This document shows, piece by piece, positions 14,653 through 20,475 of a stretch of 21,139 nt of DNA. The position numbers were made by a program, and so were the translations under genes. The notes under the pieces are model-generated. The model was not told the origin of the DNA, searched no databases, and worked only from the letters and a program-made list of their open reading frames with translations. The DNA is from Bacilli bacterium. Its GTDB lineage: Bacteria; Bacillota_I; Bacilli_A; RF39; UBA660. The stretch is taken from NCBI GenBank assembly GCA_900766325.1, contig CAAFVA010000029.1:1-21139 (forward strand), written 5' to 3'. Each line of letters begins with the position of its first letter. The first letter of the stretch is position 1.

Positions 14653-15465
14653 AAGCTTAGTTTAATTGGAATACTAATAGGTGCAGCAATGATTGTTCCT
14701 GGAGTGTCGGGTGGAGTTATCGCTGTTATTTTTGGTGTTTATAACAAAATGATTTATTCATTAACTAATTTGTTTAAGGATTTTAAAAAAAGCTTAATTT
14801 TTTTATTTTTTTTGGGTATTGGAATATTAATAGGTGCGGTGTGGTTTAGTAACGTTATGGTTTTTTTGTATGAAAAGCACGAGGTCATAACGAAGCTCGC
14901 GTTTATTGGATTAATTTTAGGAGGGGTTCCTTTTCTTTTTAAAGAGGTTAAAAAAAATGGTAATGGTAAAGTAAATTATGCAGTGCTTACCATAACTTTT
15001 GTTTTTTGTTTACTACTGTTTTTTTTATCAAAAAACGTTTTTAAAGTTAATCTTGATGCCTCATATAGCTCTTTTTTCGTAAAAAACGTAAATCTATTTT
15101 TAGCGGGAATAATATATTCGGTAGGAAAAGTTGTTCCAGGTGTTAGCGGCTCTTTTTTACTCATAACAATAGGAATGTATGAATACGTGTTATCAGTAAT
15201 GGCTCATCCAATTAAAATTGGGCTTTTACACATAGATAAACTTATTCCTTTTATAATTGGGCTTGTTTTGGGAATTGTTATTTTATTAAAGATAATGAAC
15301 AGGTTATTAAAAAGAAATTTTAACTTGATATATAGTGTTATAATAGGTTTTGTACTTGGATCAATTCCAGCTTTAGTACCTAAATTTCATTCGTTAACAG
15401 AACTGATTTTTGGAATGGTTACAATGGTTATGTGCTTTATTTTATCGTACAAATTAACAAAATAG
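14641..15465 (+). CDS. popT: DUF368 family polyprenyl-phosphate (undecaprenyl-phosphate) translocase
   Basis: A 274-aa polytopic membrane protein with about eight hydrophobic segments. It has the family repeat: G-A-A-M-I-V-P20-G-V-S-G-G25 near the N-terminus and G-K-V-V-P166-G-V-S-G-S171 in the second half. This pair of re-entrant-type P-G-V-S-G motifs is diagnostic of DUF368. DUF368 proteins (PopT) were shown in staphylococci and Vibrio to return the lipid carrier undecaprenyl phosphate across the membrane for cell-wall synthesis. Ribosome site AGGTGG is 4 nt before the ATG, and both lie in the hairpin described at 14609-14652. No clear terminator follows before the tRNA-Asp promoter. Confidence 0.9.
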   Translation: MSFFKLSLIGILIGAAMIVPGVSGGVIAVIFGVYNKMIYSLTNLFKDFKKSLIFLFFLGIGILIGAVWFSNVMVFLYEKHEVITKLAFIGLILGGVPFLFKEVKKNGNGKVNYAVLTITFVFCLLLFFLSKNVFKVNLDASYSSFFVKNVNLFLAGIIYSVGKVVPGVSGSFLLITIGMYEYVLSVMAHPIKIGLLHIDKLIPFIIGLVLGIVILLKIMNRLLKRNFNLIYSVIIGFVLGSIPALVPKFHSLTELIFGMVTMVMCFILSYKLTK

Positions 15466-15496
15466 TTGTAAAAATAAAAAAATTAGCGGGTTGTAC

Positions 15497-15526
15497 TTGA
15501 CAATAAAGGGGTATTTTTAGTATACT
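15497..15526 (+). promoter_or_regulatory. sigma-A promoter of tRNA-Asp/tRNA-Phe
   Basis: TTGACA (15497-15502), 18-bp spacer, TATACT (15521-15526), 28 bp upstream of tRNA-Asp. Confidence 0.82.
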
Positions 15527-15554
15527 TAAAGAGCTTTGAGAAAAAGTATTGTGT

Positions 15555-15630
15555 GGTTCCGTGGTGTAGGGGTTAACACGTCTGCCTGTCACGCAGAAGA
15601 TCGCGGGTTCAAATCTCGTCGGAACCGCCA
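15555..15630 (+). tRNA. tRNA-Asp(GUC)
   Basis: Acceptor GGTTCCG pairs with CGGAACC (15620-15626). The discriminator is G, CCA is encoded, and the anticodon loop CTGTCAC gives GTC. It is first in a two-tRNA unit. Confidence 0.97.
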
Positions 15631-15638
15631 TTTTATTT

Positions 15639-15714
15639 GGCTCTATAGCTCAGTCGGTAGAGCAAAGGACTGAAAATCCTTGTGTCGGTAGTTCGATTCT
15701 ACCTGGAGCCACCA
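15639..15714 (+). tRNA. tRNA-Phe(GAA)
   Basis: Acceptor GGCTCTA pairs with TGGAGCC (15704-15710, one G-U). The discriminator is A, CCA is encoded, and the anticodon loop CTGAAAA gives GAA. It is second in the unit, 8 bp after tRNA-Asp. Confidence 0.97.
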
Positions 15715-15727
15715 GTTTTTAAAAATT

Positions 15728-15758
15728 AACTAACCCGTACGGTTAGTTTTATTTTTTT
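15728..15758 (+). terminator. terminator of tRNA-Asp/tRNA-Phe
   Basis: AACTAACC (15728-15735) pairs with GGTTAGTT (15741-15748) over CGTAC, followed by a T-rich tail with T7. Confidence 0.85.
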
Positions 15759-15822
15759 ATTTGGTTGCTCCAGGTATTTACATAAAATTTTGCGCATTTA
15801 TGATATTTTGATAATTTTATTA

Positions 15823-15945
15823 ATGTTAGTATTACTAAGAATTATCGAGGCGGCTTATCAAGCGAATGTTTTTGAAAGAAATAAAAATCCTCTTTTTGTA
15901 GCGTCTTATGGTTCTACGATAAATATGTTTACAAAGGTAAAATAA
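15823..15945 (+). pseudogene. possible small ORF or gene remnant in the 15715-16012 gap
   Basis: This is the only notable coding signal in the roughly 300-bp gap after the tRNA-Phe terminator. A frame open from about 15763 contains an ATG at 15823 and stops at 15945. It would encode a hydrophobic Ile/Leu stretch followed by a soluble tail of about 30 residues that reads like normal protein. No ribosome site precedes the ATG, and the frame runs back into the terminator. It may be the 3' end of a decayed membrane-protein gene. I recognise no family. Confidence 0.2.
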
Positions 15946-16012
15946 CAAAATAAAAAGTTATATCATATAAAACTTAAGAAAACAAAGAATTGATAAATTA
16001 ATTAAATGGTAC

Positions 16013-16041
16013 TTGAAAAAAATAAATATAAGTGATATAAT
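16013..16041 (+). promoter_or_regulatory. promoter of tRNA-Arg(ACG)
   Basis: TTGAAA (16013-16018), 17-bp spacer, TATAAT (16036-16041) with an extended -10 TG at 16033-16034. Confidence 0.82.
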
Positions 16042-16078
16042 TAGTGGCGTCGCAGGGATTCTTGTGATGATTGTTATT

Positions 16079-16155
<77 letters not shown>

Positions 16156-16220
16156 CTTATTATAAAAAAGGGAAATAAAGTAAACTTTTTTAAAGTATCA
16201 CATAAAATATTAAAAAAGGC

Positions 16221-16249
16221 TTGAACTTTATTTAACCCTATGATATAAT
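16221..16249 (+). promoter_or_regulatory. promoter of tRNA-Pro(UGG)
   Basis: TTGAAC (16221-16226), 17-bp spacer, TATAAT (16244-16249) with extended -10 TG, 13 bp before the tRNA. Confidence 0.82.
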
Positions 16250-16262
16250 CATATTGCTTTTT

Positions 16263-16339
16263 CGGAAAGTAGCACAATTTGGTAGTGCACGTGGTTTGGG
16301 ACCATGAGGTTGCAGGTTCAAATCCTGTCTTTCCGACCA
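16263..16339 (+). tRNA. tRNA-Pro(UGG)
   Basis: Acceptor CGGAAAG pairs with CTTTCCG (16329-16335). The discriminator is A and CCA is encoded. The anticodon loop TTTGGGA gives TGG. Its 3' half plus four downstream bases is repeated exactly at the end of tRNA-Pro(CGG) (18773-18810), and an integrase remnant lies about 100 bp downstream. Confidence 0.97.
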
Positions 16340-16343
16340 TTAA
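16306..16343 (+). repeat. 38-bp direct repeat, copy 1 (3' half of tRNA-Pro(UGG))
   Basis: Identical over 38 bp to 18773-18810, including TTAA beyond the CCA end. It could be simple isoacceptor similarity or a trace of an attachment site, because an integrase remnant follows. Confidence 0.6.
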
Positions 16344-16352
16344 GTTTATAAT

Positions 16353-16374
16353 CCCTTATTTATTAAGGGTTTTA
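16353..16374 (+). terminator. terminator of tRNA-Pro(UGG)
   Basis: CCCTTA (16353-16358) pairs with TAAGGG (16364-16369) over TTTAT, then TTTT. The left arm sequence recurs at 16403-16414 (AATCCCTTATTT) without a partner. Confidence 0.65.
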
Positions 16375-16441
16375 TAATATTTTAATATCTTTACCCCTTA
16401 AAAATCCCTTATTTGGTTTTTTAGGTATCATTTGATTTTTA

Positions 16442-16639
16442 TTATGATGTTGATAATTTTTCGAGAACTTTGATTGTTTTATCTTCATCTTCTGGAATTA
16501 AATGAGAGTAGGTATTAAAAGTCATTTCGATGTTGGAGTGTCCTAGTCTTTGGCTAATGACTGTTATAGGTACTCCACGTGATAGTAATAAGGATGCGTG
16601 ACTATGTCTGAAGTCATGTATTCTTATTTTTTTGAAACC
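16442..16639 (-). pseudogene. 3' remnant of a tyrosine recombinase (phage/ICE-type integrase)
   Basis: On the minus strand a frame ending in tandem TAA stops encodes the C-terminal catalytic part of a tyrosine integrase. It reads R-I-H-D-F-R-H-S-H-A-S-L-L (box with HxxR), then R-L-G-H-S (third histidine), then T-Y-S-H-L carrying the nucleophilic Tyr. Only about 65 residues are integrase-like; a full protein has about 350-400. Upstream the frame stays open to about 16740, but I see no further integrase motifs and it enters the promoter of the next gene, so the 5' part has been lost. Its position beside tRNA-Pro fits integration into a tRNA gene. It occupies most of the 16340-16697 gap. Confidence 0.85.
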
Positions 16640-16697
16640 TTAGATACTATTTTTTCTTTGGTATGATACAAGTTTTGTTGTAGAAATAACTCGAAAT

Positions 16698-16725
16698 TTG
16701 ACTTAAAGATGATATAATATATAAT
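16698..16725 (+). promoter_or_regulatory. promoter of the gene at 16741
   Basis: TTGACT (16698-16703), 16-bp spacer, TATAAT (16720-16725). A second TATAAT at 16713-16718 is too close to this -35 box. The transcribed leader would be very short. Confidence 0.6.
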
Positions 16726-16740
16726 ATAAGGAGAAATGTT

Positions 16741-17862
16741 ATGAGTCAAACATTTATGGCAGGGCAATCCGAACCATATGATTTGTTAAAAAAAAGAGTG
16801 TTGCTACCTAAGGAAAAATTAAGATTAAAAAGTTATATTGATATAGTACTAATGATTCACCCTAATTATGATAAAAATGATATTGAAGATTTATTTAGAA
16901 GTCTTATGCAAACGGGTTGTACTTATGCTACTTATTCGAATGCAATAATAGAACAGTTTGGCAAAGGAAAATCGTTAAGTATATTTCTTGAAGAATTTGA
17001 AAACTTATTTGGATATTCTTTATATAATAAGGAGAAAGATTTTATAGACTATAATAGATTATTAGTTGACTTATATTCGACTTTTTATAACGTCGGAAAA
17101 TTAACCGCTGTTTGGCGTGATGTTTATTGTTTCAATTCCATAGATGAAGCTGCCTCTAATTTAATTGGGGAATGTAAAGATGAAAATCAAGGATTAATTA
17201 AACTTTTTGAAAATGGTTATATTAGCGATGGATTTGATACTGATGGAAAACTTAAAATAAAGGATATAAAAAGGCCTAATATAATTAAGATAATTGGAAC
17301 GCCACAAGAGCTTGCAAACGTCGTTTTAAATGGTAATTATGATAACCTAACAAACGATGAAGTAAAATCGTTATTTAAGCAGAATAACATAGAAATGATA
17401 GAAAATGATCTTGAAAGCTCGTCAAAATTAAGTGGATTATCCACTGGTAACATCAATTTTTGGTTAAAAGAGTTTTTTAAAAGAAAAAAAATACCATTAA
17501 TGTTTACCGTTCAAGAAATCACGTATGGTTTAGATGATCCGAACGAACTATTACAAAAAATTAATGATGCTTTGTCAATGGGTTGTTCTATTTCAGTTTC
17601 GGAAAAACGAAATTATGAAGTATTTATGAAAGATTTAGATAAAAAAATACATACTTGGGTAAAATTAAATGATTCTAAAGCTGGTCATGCTATGTTTCTA
17701 AAAAGCATTAGTGATGAAGGAGATCTTATTGTATCTTCATGGGGTGGAAATTATTTAATACCAATTGAATTTTGTTCTGGTTTAAAATTAAACTCATTAT
17801 TAATTAAACAGAACAACGAACACGATTTTGTTCAACAAGTTGAAAATAATATGGTAAAATGA
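16741..17862 (+). CDS. unknown protein with papain-like cysteine-protease features, 373 aa
   Basis: I do not recognise a named family. Two segments resemble the papain fold. Q57-T-G-C60-T-Y-A is similar to the Cys box at the start of the central helix. G315-H316-A-M-F-L-K is followed by G-D-L-I-V-S-S-W-G-G-N-Y (327-338), similar to the His box and the N-S-W-G box, but with Ser332 where papain has the catalytic Asn. Between them lie about 250 charged, mainly helical residues. There is no signal peptide or membrane segment, so it is cytoplasmic or exported by a non-classical route. The ribosome site AAGGAGA (16728-16734) is strong. It is the only CDS in the window ending in TGA, with TAA following directly. 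It lies next to an integrase remnant and 19 bp upstream of exonuclease III, possibly as cargo of a lost mobile element. Confidence 0.72.
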   Translation: MSQTFMAGQSEPYDLLKKRVLLPKEKLRLKSYIDIVLMIHPNYDKNDIEDLFRSLMQTGCTYATYSNAIIEQFGKGKSLSIFLEEFENLFGYSLYNKEKDFIDYNRLLVDLYSTFYNVGKLTAVWRDVYCFNSIDEAASNLIGECKDENQGLIKLFENGYISDGFDTDGKLKIKDIKRPNIIKIIGTPQELANVVLNGNYDNLTNDEVKSLFKQNNIEMIENDLESSSKLSGLSTGNINFWLKEFFKRKKIPLMFTVQEITYGLDDPNELLQKINDALSMGCSISVSEKRNYEVFMKDLDKKIHTWVKLNDSKAGHAMFLKSISDEGDLIVSSWGGNYLIPIEFCSGLKLNSLLIKQNNEHDFVQQVENNMVK

Positions 17863-17881
17863 TAATTAAAGAGGTGTTCAA

Positions 17882-18640
17882 ATGAAGTTAGTATCATGGA
17901 ACGTTGCGGGTTTCAGAGCATGTTTAAAAAAAGGATTCGAAGATTTCTTTTATACTTGTGATGCCGATGTATATTGCTTGCAGGAAGTAAAAGCGGAGAA
18001 AGAACAAATAGATTTTGAACCTAAAGATTATTTTTGTTACATAAACCCGGCGGAGAAAAAAGGATATTCAGGGACACTTATTTATACTTTATACGAACCA
18101 ATAAGTGTAACTTATGGCATGGGTGTTAATGAACATGATCATGAAGGTAGAATAATAACTTTAGAATTTGAGGATTTTTATTTAGTTAACCAGTATGTTC
18201 CAAACGTTAAAAGGGATTTATCAAGACTTGATTACCGAATGTCTTGGGAAGATGATTTAAAAAACTATTTAAAGAAATTAGAAGAAAAAAAGCCAGTTGT
18301 AGTATGTGGTGATTTTAATGTTGCTCATGAAGAGATAGATATAAAAAACGCAAAGGCAAATATTGGTAATGCTGGTTTTACTTATGAAGAAAGAAAGAAG
18401 TTTACAGAACTTTTAAATAGTGGTTTTATAGATACGTATAGATATTTTTATCCTAATAAAAATGATGCTTTTTCTTGGTGGAGTTACATTGGTAATTGTC
18501 GTCAAAGAAACATAGGATGGAGGATTGATTATTTTATTGTTTCAAATAATATAATTGACAAAGTTTCCAAACCTGTAATATACTCTGATGTGATGGGAAG
18601 TGATCATTGTCCTATCGGGATAGATTTAAAACTTAAGTAA
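17882..18640 (+). CDS. xth: exodeoxyribonuclease III / AP endonuclease
   Basis: A 252-aa member of the exonuclease III family, the usual length. It cleaves DNA at abasic sites and degrades 3' ends in base-excision repair. Active-site residues are visible: Asn7 (W-N-V-A-G), Glu35 (L-Q-E-V-K), Tyr105, Asp144 and Asn146 (G-D-F-N-V-A), and Asp241-His242 (S-D-H-C-P-I). The W-R-I-D-Y-F segment is characteristic. The ribosome site AAAGAGGTG is 5 nt before ATG. It follows the papain-like gene by 19 bp and is probably co-transcribed with it. Its coding region contains a strong promoter for the tRNAs downstream. Confidence 0.95.
   Translation: MKLVSWNVAGFRACLKKGFEDFFYTCDADVYCLQEVKAEKEQIDFEPKDYFCYINPAEKKGYSGTLIYTLYEPISVTYGMGVNEHDHEGRIITLEFEDFYLVNQYVPNVKRDLSRLDYRMSWEDDLKNYLKKLEEKKPVVVCGDFNVAHEEIDIKNAKANIGNAGFTYEERKKFTELLNSGFIDTYRYFYPNKNDAFSWWSYIGNCRQRNIGWRIDYFIVSNNIIDKVSKPVIYSDVMGSDHCPIGIDLKLK
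18555..18584 (+). promoter_or_regulatory. intragenic promoter for tRNA-Arg(CCG)/tRNA-Pro(CGG)
   Basis: TTGACA (18555-18560), 18-bp spacer and TATACT (18579-18584), the same boxes and spacing as the tRNA-Asp promoter. It lies inside the end of xth, about 65 bp upstream of tRNA-Arg, which has no other promoter. Confidence 0.6.
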
Positions 18641-18648
18641 GTTTTTTT

Positions 18649-18725
18649 GCTTACGTAGCTCAGTAGGATAGAGCGTTACCCTCCGAAGGTAAAGGTCATG
18701 AGTTCGATTCTCATCGTGAGCGCCA
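18649..18725 (+). tRNA. tRNA-Arg(CCG)
   Basis: Acceptor GCTTACG pairs with CGTGAGC (18715-18721, one T-G). The discriminator is G, CCA is encoded, and the anticodon loop CTCCGAA gives CCG. It begins 8 bp after the xth stop. A weak AT hairpin (18628-18645) with a T run sits between and could partly terminate xth. Confidence 0.96.
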
Positions 18726-18729
18726 AATT

Positions 18730-18806
18730 CGGAAAGTAGCTTAATTTGGTAGAGCACTACGTTCGGGACGTAGAGGTTGCAGGTTCAAATCCTGTCTTTC
18801 CGACCA
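18730..18806 (+). tRNA. tRNA-Pro(CGG)
   Basis: Acceptor CGGAAAG pairs with CTTTCCG (18796-18802). The discriminator is A, CCA is encoded, and the anticodon loop TTCGGGA gives CGG. It is 4 bp after tRNA-Arg(CCG), so they are processed from one transcript. The T arm and acceptor are identical to tRNA-Pro(UGG). Confidence 0.96.
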
Positions 18807-18810
18807 TTAA
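18773..18810 (+). repeat. 38-bp direct repeat, copy 2 (3' half of tRNA-Pro(CGG))
   Basis: Identical to 16306-16343. The two copies bracket the integrase remnant, the papain-like gene, xth and tRNA-Arg(CCG). Confidence 0.6.
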
Positions 18811-18889
18811 TTATTAATTAAAACTATAAAAATCGTTGGTTTTTAGCTATTATTAACTATATTTATAAAATTATTTTATGTATAAAAAC

Positions 18890-18924
18890 AAAAACGTGGG
18901 ACATAAGTAATGTCTTTGTTTTTT
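18890..18924. terminator. probable terminator after tRNA-Pro(CGG)
   Basis: GACAT (18900-18904) pairs with ATGTC (18910-18914) over AAGTA. The stem continues through G-U pairs and a small bulge to AAAAAC/GTTTTT and a T-rich tail. The A run on the left makes it potentially bidirectional. Confidence 0.6.
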
Positions 18925-18930
18925 ATTTAG

Positions 18931-19258
18931 AATACTATATTAATGAAGATGCATCTTTATATTATTTTTAGGGGCTTTGGCTGATTGAGTGGTATTATTA
19001 CAAGTTATAAATAATTTATATAGTACTTGTGAGATGTTAAGTGTTTATGTATGTTAATTAAAAAAAACATATTAGTAAAGAGTAGTTTAAAGTTAGAATG
19101 ATACTTATTGAAAAGTTTTTTGACGTAGTTAATTATTTATTAAGATTTGACTTGTAACTTAGTGGTTAGGTTTAAGAAAATAAAGTAAACTAAATTTGAA
19201 AACGTATTAATAATTGGGAATTTTTCAACTTGGAGTGCGGTTTAATTGTTTTTATGAT
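18931..19258. other. unassigned intergenic stretch between two terminators
   Basis: No convincing ORF is present; the longest ATG frame is about 19 codons (19099-19158) without a ribosome site. Visible structure includes the palindrome AAGATGCATCTT near 18945 and a long AT hairpin closed by ACAAGT/ACTTGT around 19000-19030. It ends in the strong terminator at 19259-19287, which no visible gene needs, so a small RNA is possible. I cannot assign a class. Confidence 0.35.
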
Positions 19259-19287
19259 AAAAAGGATCTTATAAAAGTTCCTTTTTT
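19259..19287 (+). terminator. strong orphan terminator
   Basis: AAAAAGGA (19259-19266) pairs with TCCTTTTT (19279-19286). An inner CTT/AAG helix lies beyond a T-T mismatch, with an ATAA loop and a T tail. It lies about 450 bp after the last gene and 95 bp before the next. Confidence 0.8.
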
Positions 19288-19330
19288 AATTTTACATTTA
19301 ATTATGTTAATTCATTAATAAAAATATTTT

Positions 19331-19361
19331 TGTTTATGGAATCGATTTTTAACGCATAATA
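19331..19361 (+). promoter_or_regulatory. possible forespore (sigma-G-like) promoter of the coat genes
   Basis: TGTTTAT (19331-19337) and CATAATA (19355-19361) are 17 bp apart, close to the sigma-G pattern TGNATAR/CATACTA, with mismatches in both boxes. No sigma-A promoter is obvious. Gene function supports it; the match itself is weak. Confidence 0.3.
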
Positions 19362-19382
19362 AAAACGAAGGAGGAAAAAGAT

Positions 19383-19589
19383 ATGCAAAATTATGAATCG
19401 GTTCCAGCTATGATTACGGGAAAGGACTTGGATTATTTAAGTGATATTTATAACTGGAATTTTAACGCGTGTAAGCTTGCTAATCATTTTATAGAAAAGG
19501 TGCAAGATGAAGACATAAAAGAGCTTTTACAAAATGTTGCAGAAATGCACAAAGAGCATTGCAAGGCAGTATTAAATATTTTAAGATAA
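19383..19589 (+). CDS. CotF-like spore coat protein, small
   Basis: A 68-aa soluble helical protein with the pattern of small spore-coat-associated proteins related to CotF. It has a D-L-D-Y-L-S-D-I-Y-N-W-N helix, then K-L-A-N-H-F and a second helix rich in Glu, Lys and His. It is normally encoded next to a CotF-domain protein, as here. The ribosome site AAGGAGG (19368-19374) gives strong support for the start. It is the first gene of a two-gene operon; the second ribosome site overlaps its stop. Confidence 0.75.
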   Translation: MQNYESVPAMITGKDLDYLSDIYNWNFNACKLANHFIEKVQDEDIKELLQNVAEMHKEHCKAVLNILR

Positions 19590-19600
19590 GGAGAAGAAAC

Positions 19601-19924
19601 ATGAATGATAATAAAATAAGTAATCCTAAAACAGAGGTTCCACAAACAAAAGAAATGAATGATAAAGATTATATTACAACGATGCTTTCCTTTGAAAAAG
19701 CGATGGTAAAAAATTATGCTGTTGCCTTAACAGAGGCTAGCAACAATGAATTATACGAAGACTATTATGATATGTTTAGTGATGTATGTTCCATTCAAAG
19801 ACAAATATATAATTTAATGTTTAAAAAAGGGTGGTATTGTCTTGAAATGGCTGAAGAAAGCAAAATTACTCAAAAATTAAACACGTTAGAACAAGAGTTT
19901 CCTCAATTAGAAATTAATGAATAA
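19601..19924 (+). CDS. CotF-domain spore coat protein
   Basis: A 107-aa protein with the Coat F domain: T-E-V-P-Q-T-x-E-M-N-D-K-D-Y (about 9-22), then an F-E-K-A helix, E-A-S-N-N-E-L-Y-E-D-Y and N-L-M-F-K-K-G-W-Y. These are the usual landmarks of CotF relatives in Bacilli and Clostridia. I start at the ATG 19601, preceded by AAGGAGA (19588-19594). A longer in-frame start at 19559 lies inside the upstream gene and adds unrelated residues. With its partner it suggests the organism forms spores or descends from spore formers. A terminator follows at once. Confidence 0.87.
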   Translation: MNDNKISNPKTEVPQTKEMNDKDYITTMLSFEKAMVKNYAVALTEASNNELYEDYYDMFSDVCSIQRQIYNLMFKKGWYCLEMAEESKITQKLNTLEQEFPQLEINE

Positions 19925-19925
19925 A

Positions 19926-19952
19926 AAAAATCAATTTAGGTATTGATTTTTA
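19926..19952 (+). terminator. terminator of the coat protein operon
   Basis: AAAAATCAAT pairs with ATTGATTTTT over a 6-nt loop, directly after the stop codon. The A run and T run make it usable in both directions. Confidence 0.75.
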
Positions 19953-19972
19953 TTAATCTTTTTGATATTATT

Positions 19973-19996
19973 AATATGCATTGATTAATGCATATT
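19973..19996. repeat. 10-bp perfect inverted repeat just upstream of tRNA-Ala
   Basis: AATATGCATT (19973-19982) and AATGCATATT (19987-19996) surround GATT, 4 bp before the tRNA. No clear promoter is visible in the roughly 48 bp between the coat terminator and tRNA-Ala, so it may be part of an unusual promoter, an operator or a leader hairpin. Confidence 0.5.
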
Positions 19997-20000
19997 TTAT

Positions 20001-20077
20001 GGGGCTTTAGCTCAGCTGGCTAGAGCGCCTCGCTTGCACCGAGGAGGTCAAGGGTTCGAATCCCTTAAGCTCCACCA
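20001..20077 (+). tRNA. tRNA-Ala(UGC)
   Basis: Acceptor GGGGCTT pairs with AAGCTCC (20067-20073, one G-T). The discriminator is A, CCA is encoded, and the anticodon loop CTTGCAC gives TGC. The promoter is not evident. Confidence 0.97.
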
Positions 20078-20087
20078 ATTTGTATAT

Positions 20088-20116
20088 AAACCACTTATCA
20101 AAGTGGTTTTAATTTT
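20088..20116 (+). terminator. terminator of tRNA-Ala
   Basis: AAACCACTT (20088-20096) pairs perfectly with AAGTGGTTT (20101-20109) over ATCA, then TAATTTT. Confidence 0.8.
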
Positions 20117-20179
20117 ATGGATTTGCTTAGGGGATTCGTAAAAACTGTACCTTTTTTTGCAAAAATGCCATAAAATATA

Positions 20180-20208
20180 TTGATTTTTTAAAATTTATAT
20201 AGTAGAAT
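20180..20208 (+). promoter_or_regulatory. promoter of tRNA-Ile/tRNA-Glu
   Basis: TTGATT (20180-20185), 17-bp spacer, TAGAAT (20203-20208), 31 bp before tRNA-Ile. Confidence 0.65.
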
Positions 20209-20239
20209 TAAGTAGTCAGTTTTACCAGTACTATGAAAT

Positions 20240-20316
<77 letters not shown>

Positions 20317-20331
20317 TTTTATATTTAAACT

Positions 20332-20408
20332 GGCGCGTTGGTGAAGTGGTTTAACACACCGCCCTTTCACGGCGGCATTCATGGGTTCAAATCCCATACG
20401 CGTCACCA
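20332..20408 (+). tRNA. tRNA-Glu(UUC)
   Basis: Acceptor GGCGCGT pairs with ACGCGTC (20398-20404, one G-T). The discriminator is A73 and CCA is encoded. The anticodon loop CTTTCAC gives TTC. It is co-transcribed with tRNA-Ile. Its anticodon would pair with the GAA triplet in the T-box specifier loop, and its A73 with the T-box bulge U. Confidence 0.97.
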
Positions 20409-20419
20409 TGTTAAATAAT

Positions 20420-20449
20420 AAAAGTCTTTCTGATATGAAAGGCTTTTTA
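20420..20449. terminator. bidirectional terminator between tRNA-Glu and the SEDS gene
   Basis: AAAGTCTTTC (20421-20430) pairs with GAAAGGCTTT (20437-20446, one T-G) over TGATAT. A-rich and T-rich flanks suit both convergent transcripts. Confidence 0.8.
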
Positions 20450-20475
20450 TTTTGCTCCATGAAGCCGAAGGTGTG

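Noticed and set aside
17860..17865. TGA read as Trp (genetic code 4)
   Set aside because: Conserved genes have TGG for Trp and no in-frame TGA, so a standard code is the simpler reading. The one TGA is followed by TAA, so this gene alone cannot decide.
18971..19030. tRNA-like 5' start, GGGGCTTTGGCTGATTGAG, similar to the beginning of tRNA-Ala
   Set aside because: No anticodon arm, no T loop and no matching 3' acceptor follow. It is at most a decayed fragment and may be chance.
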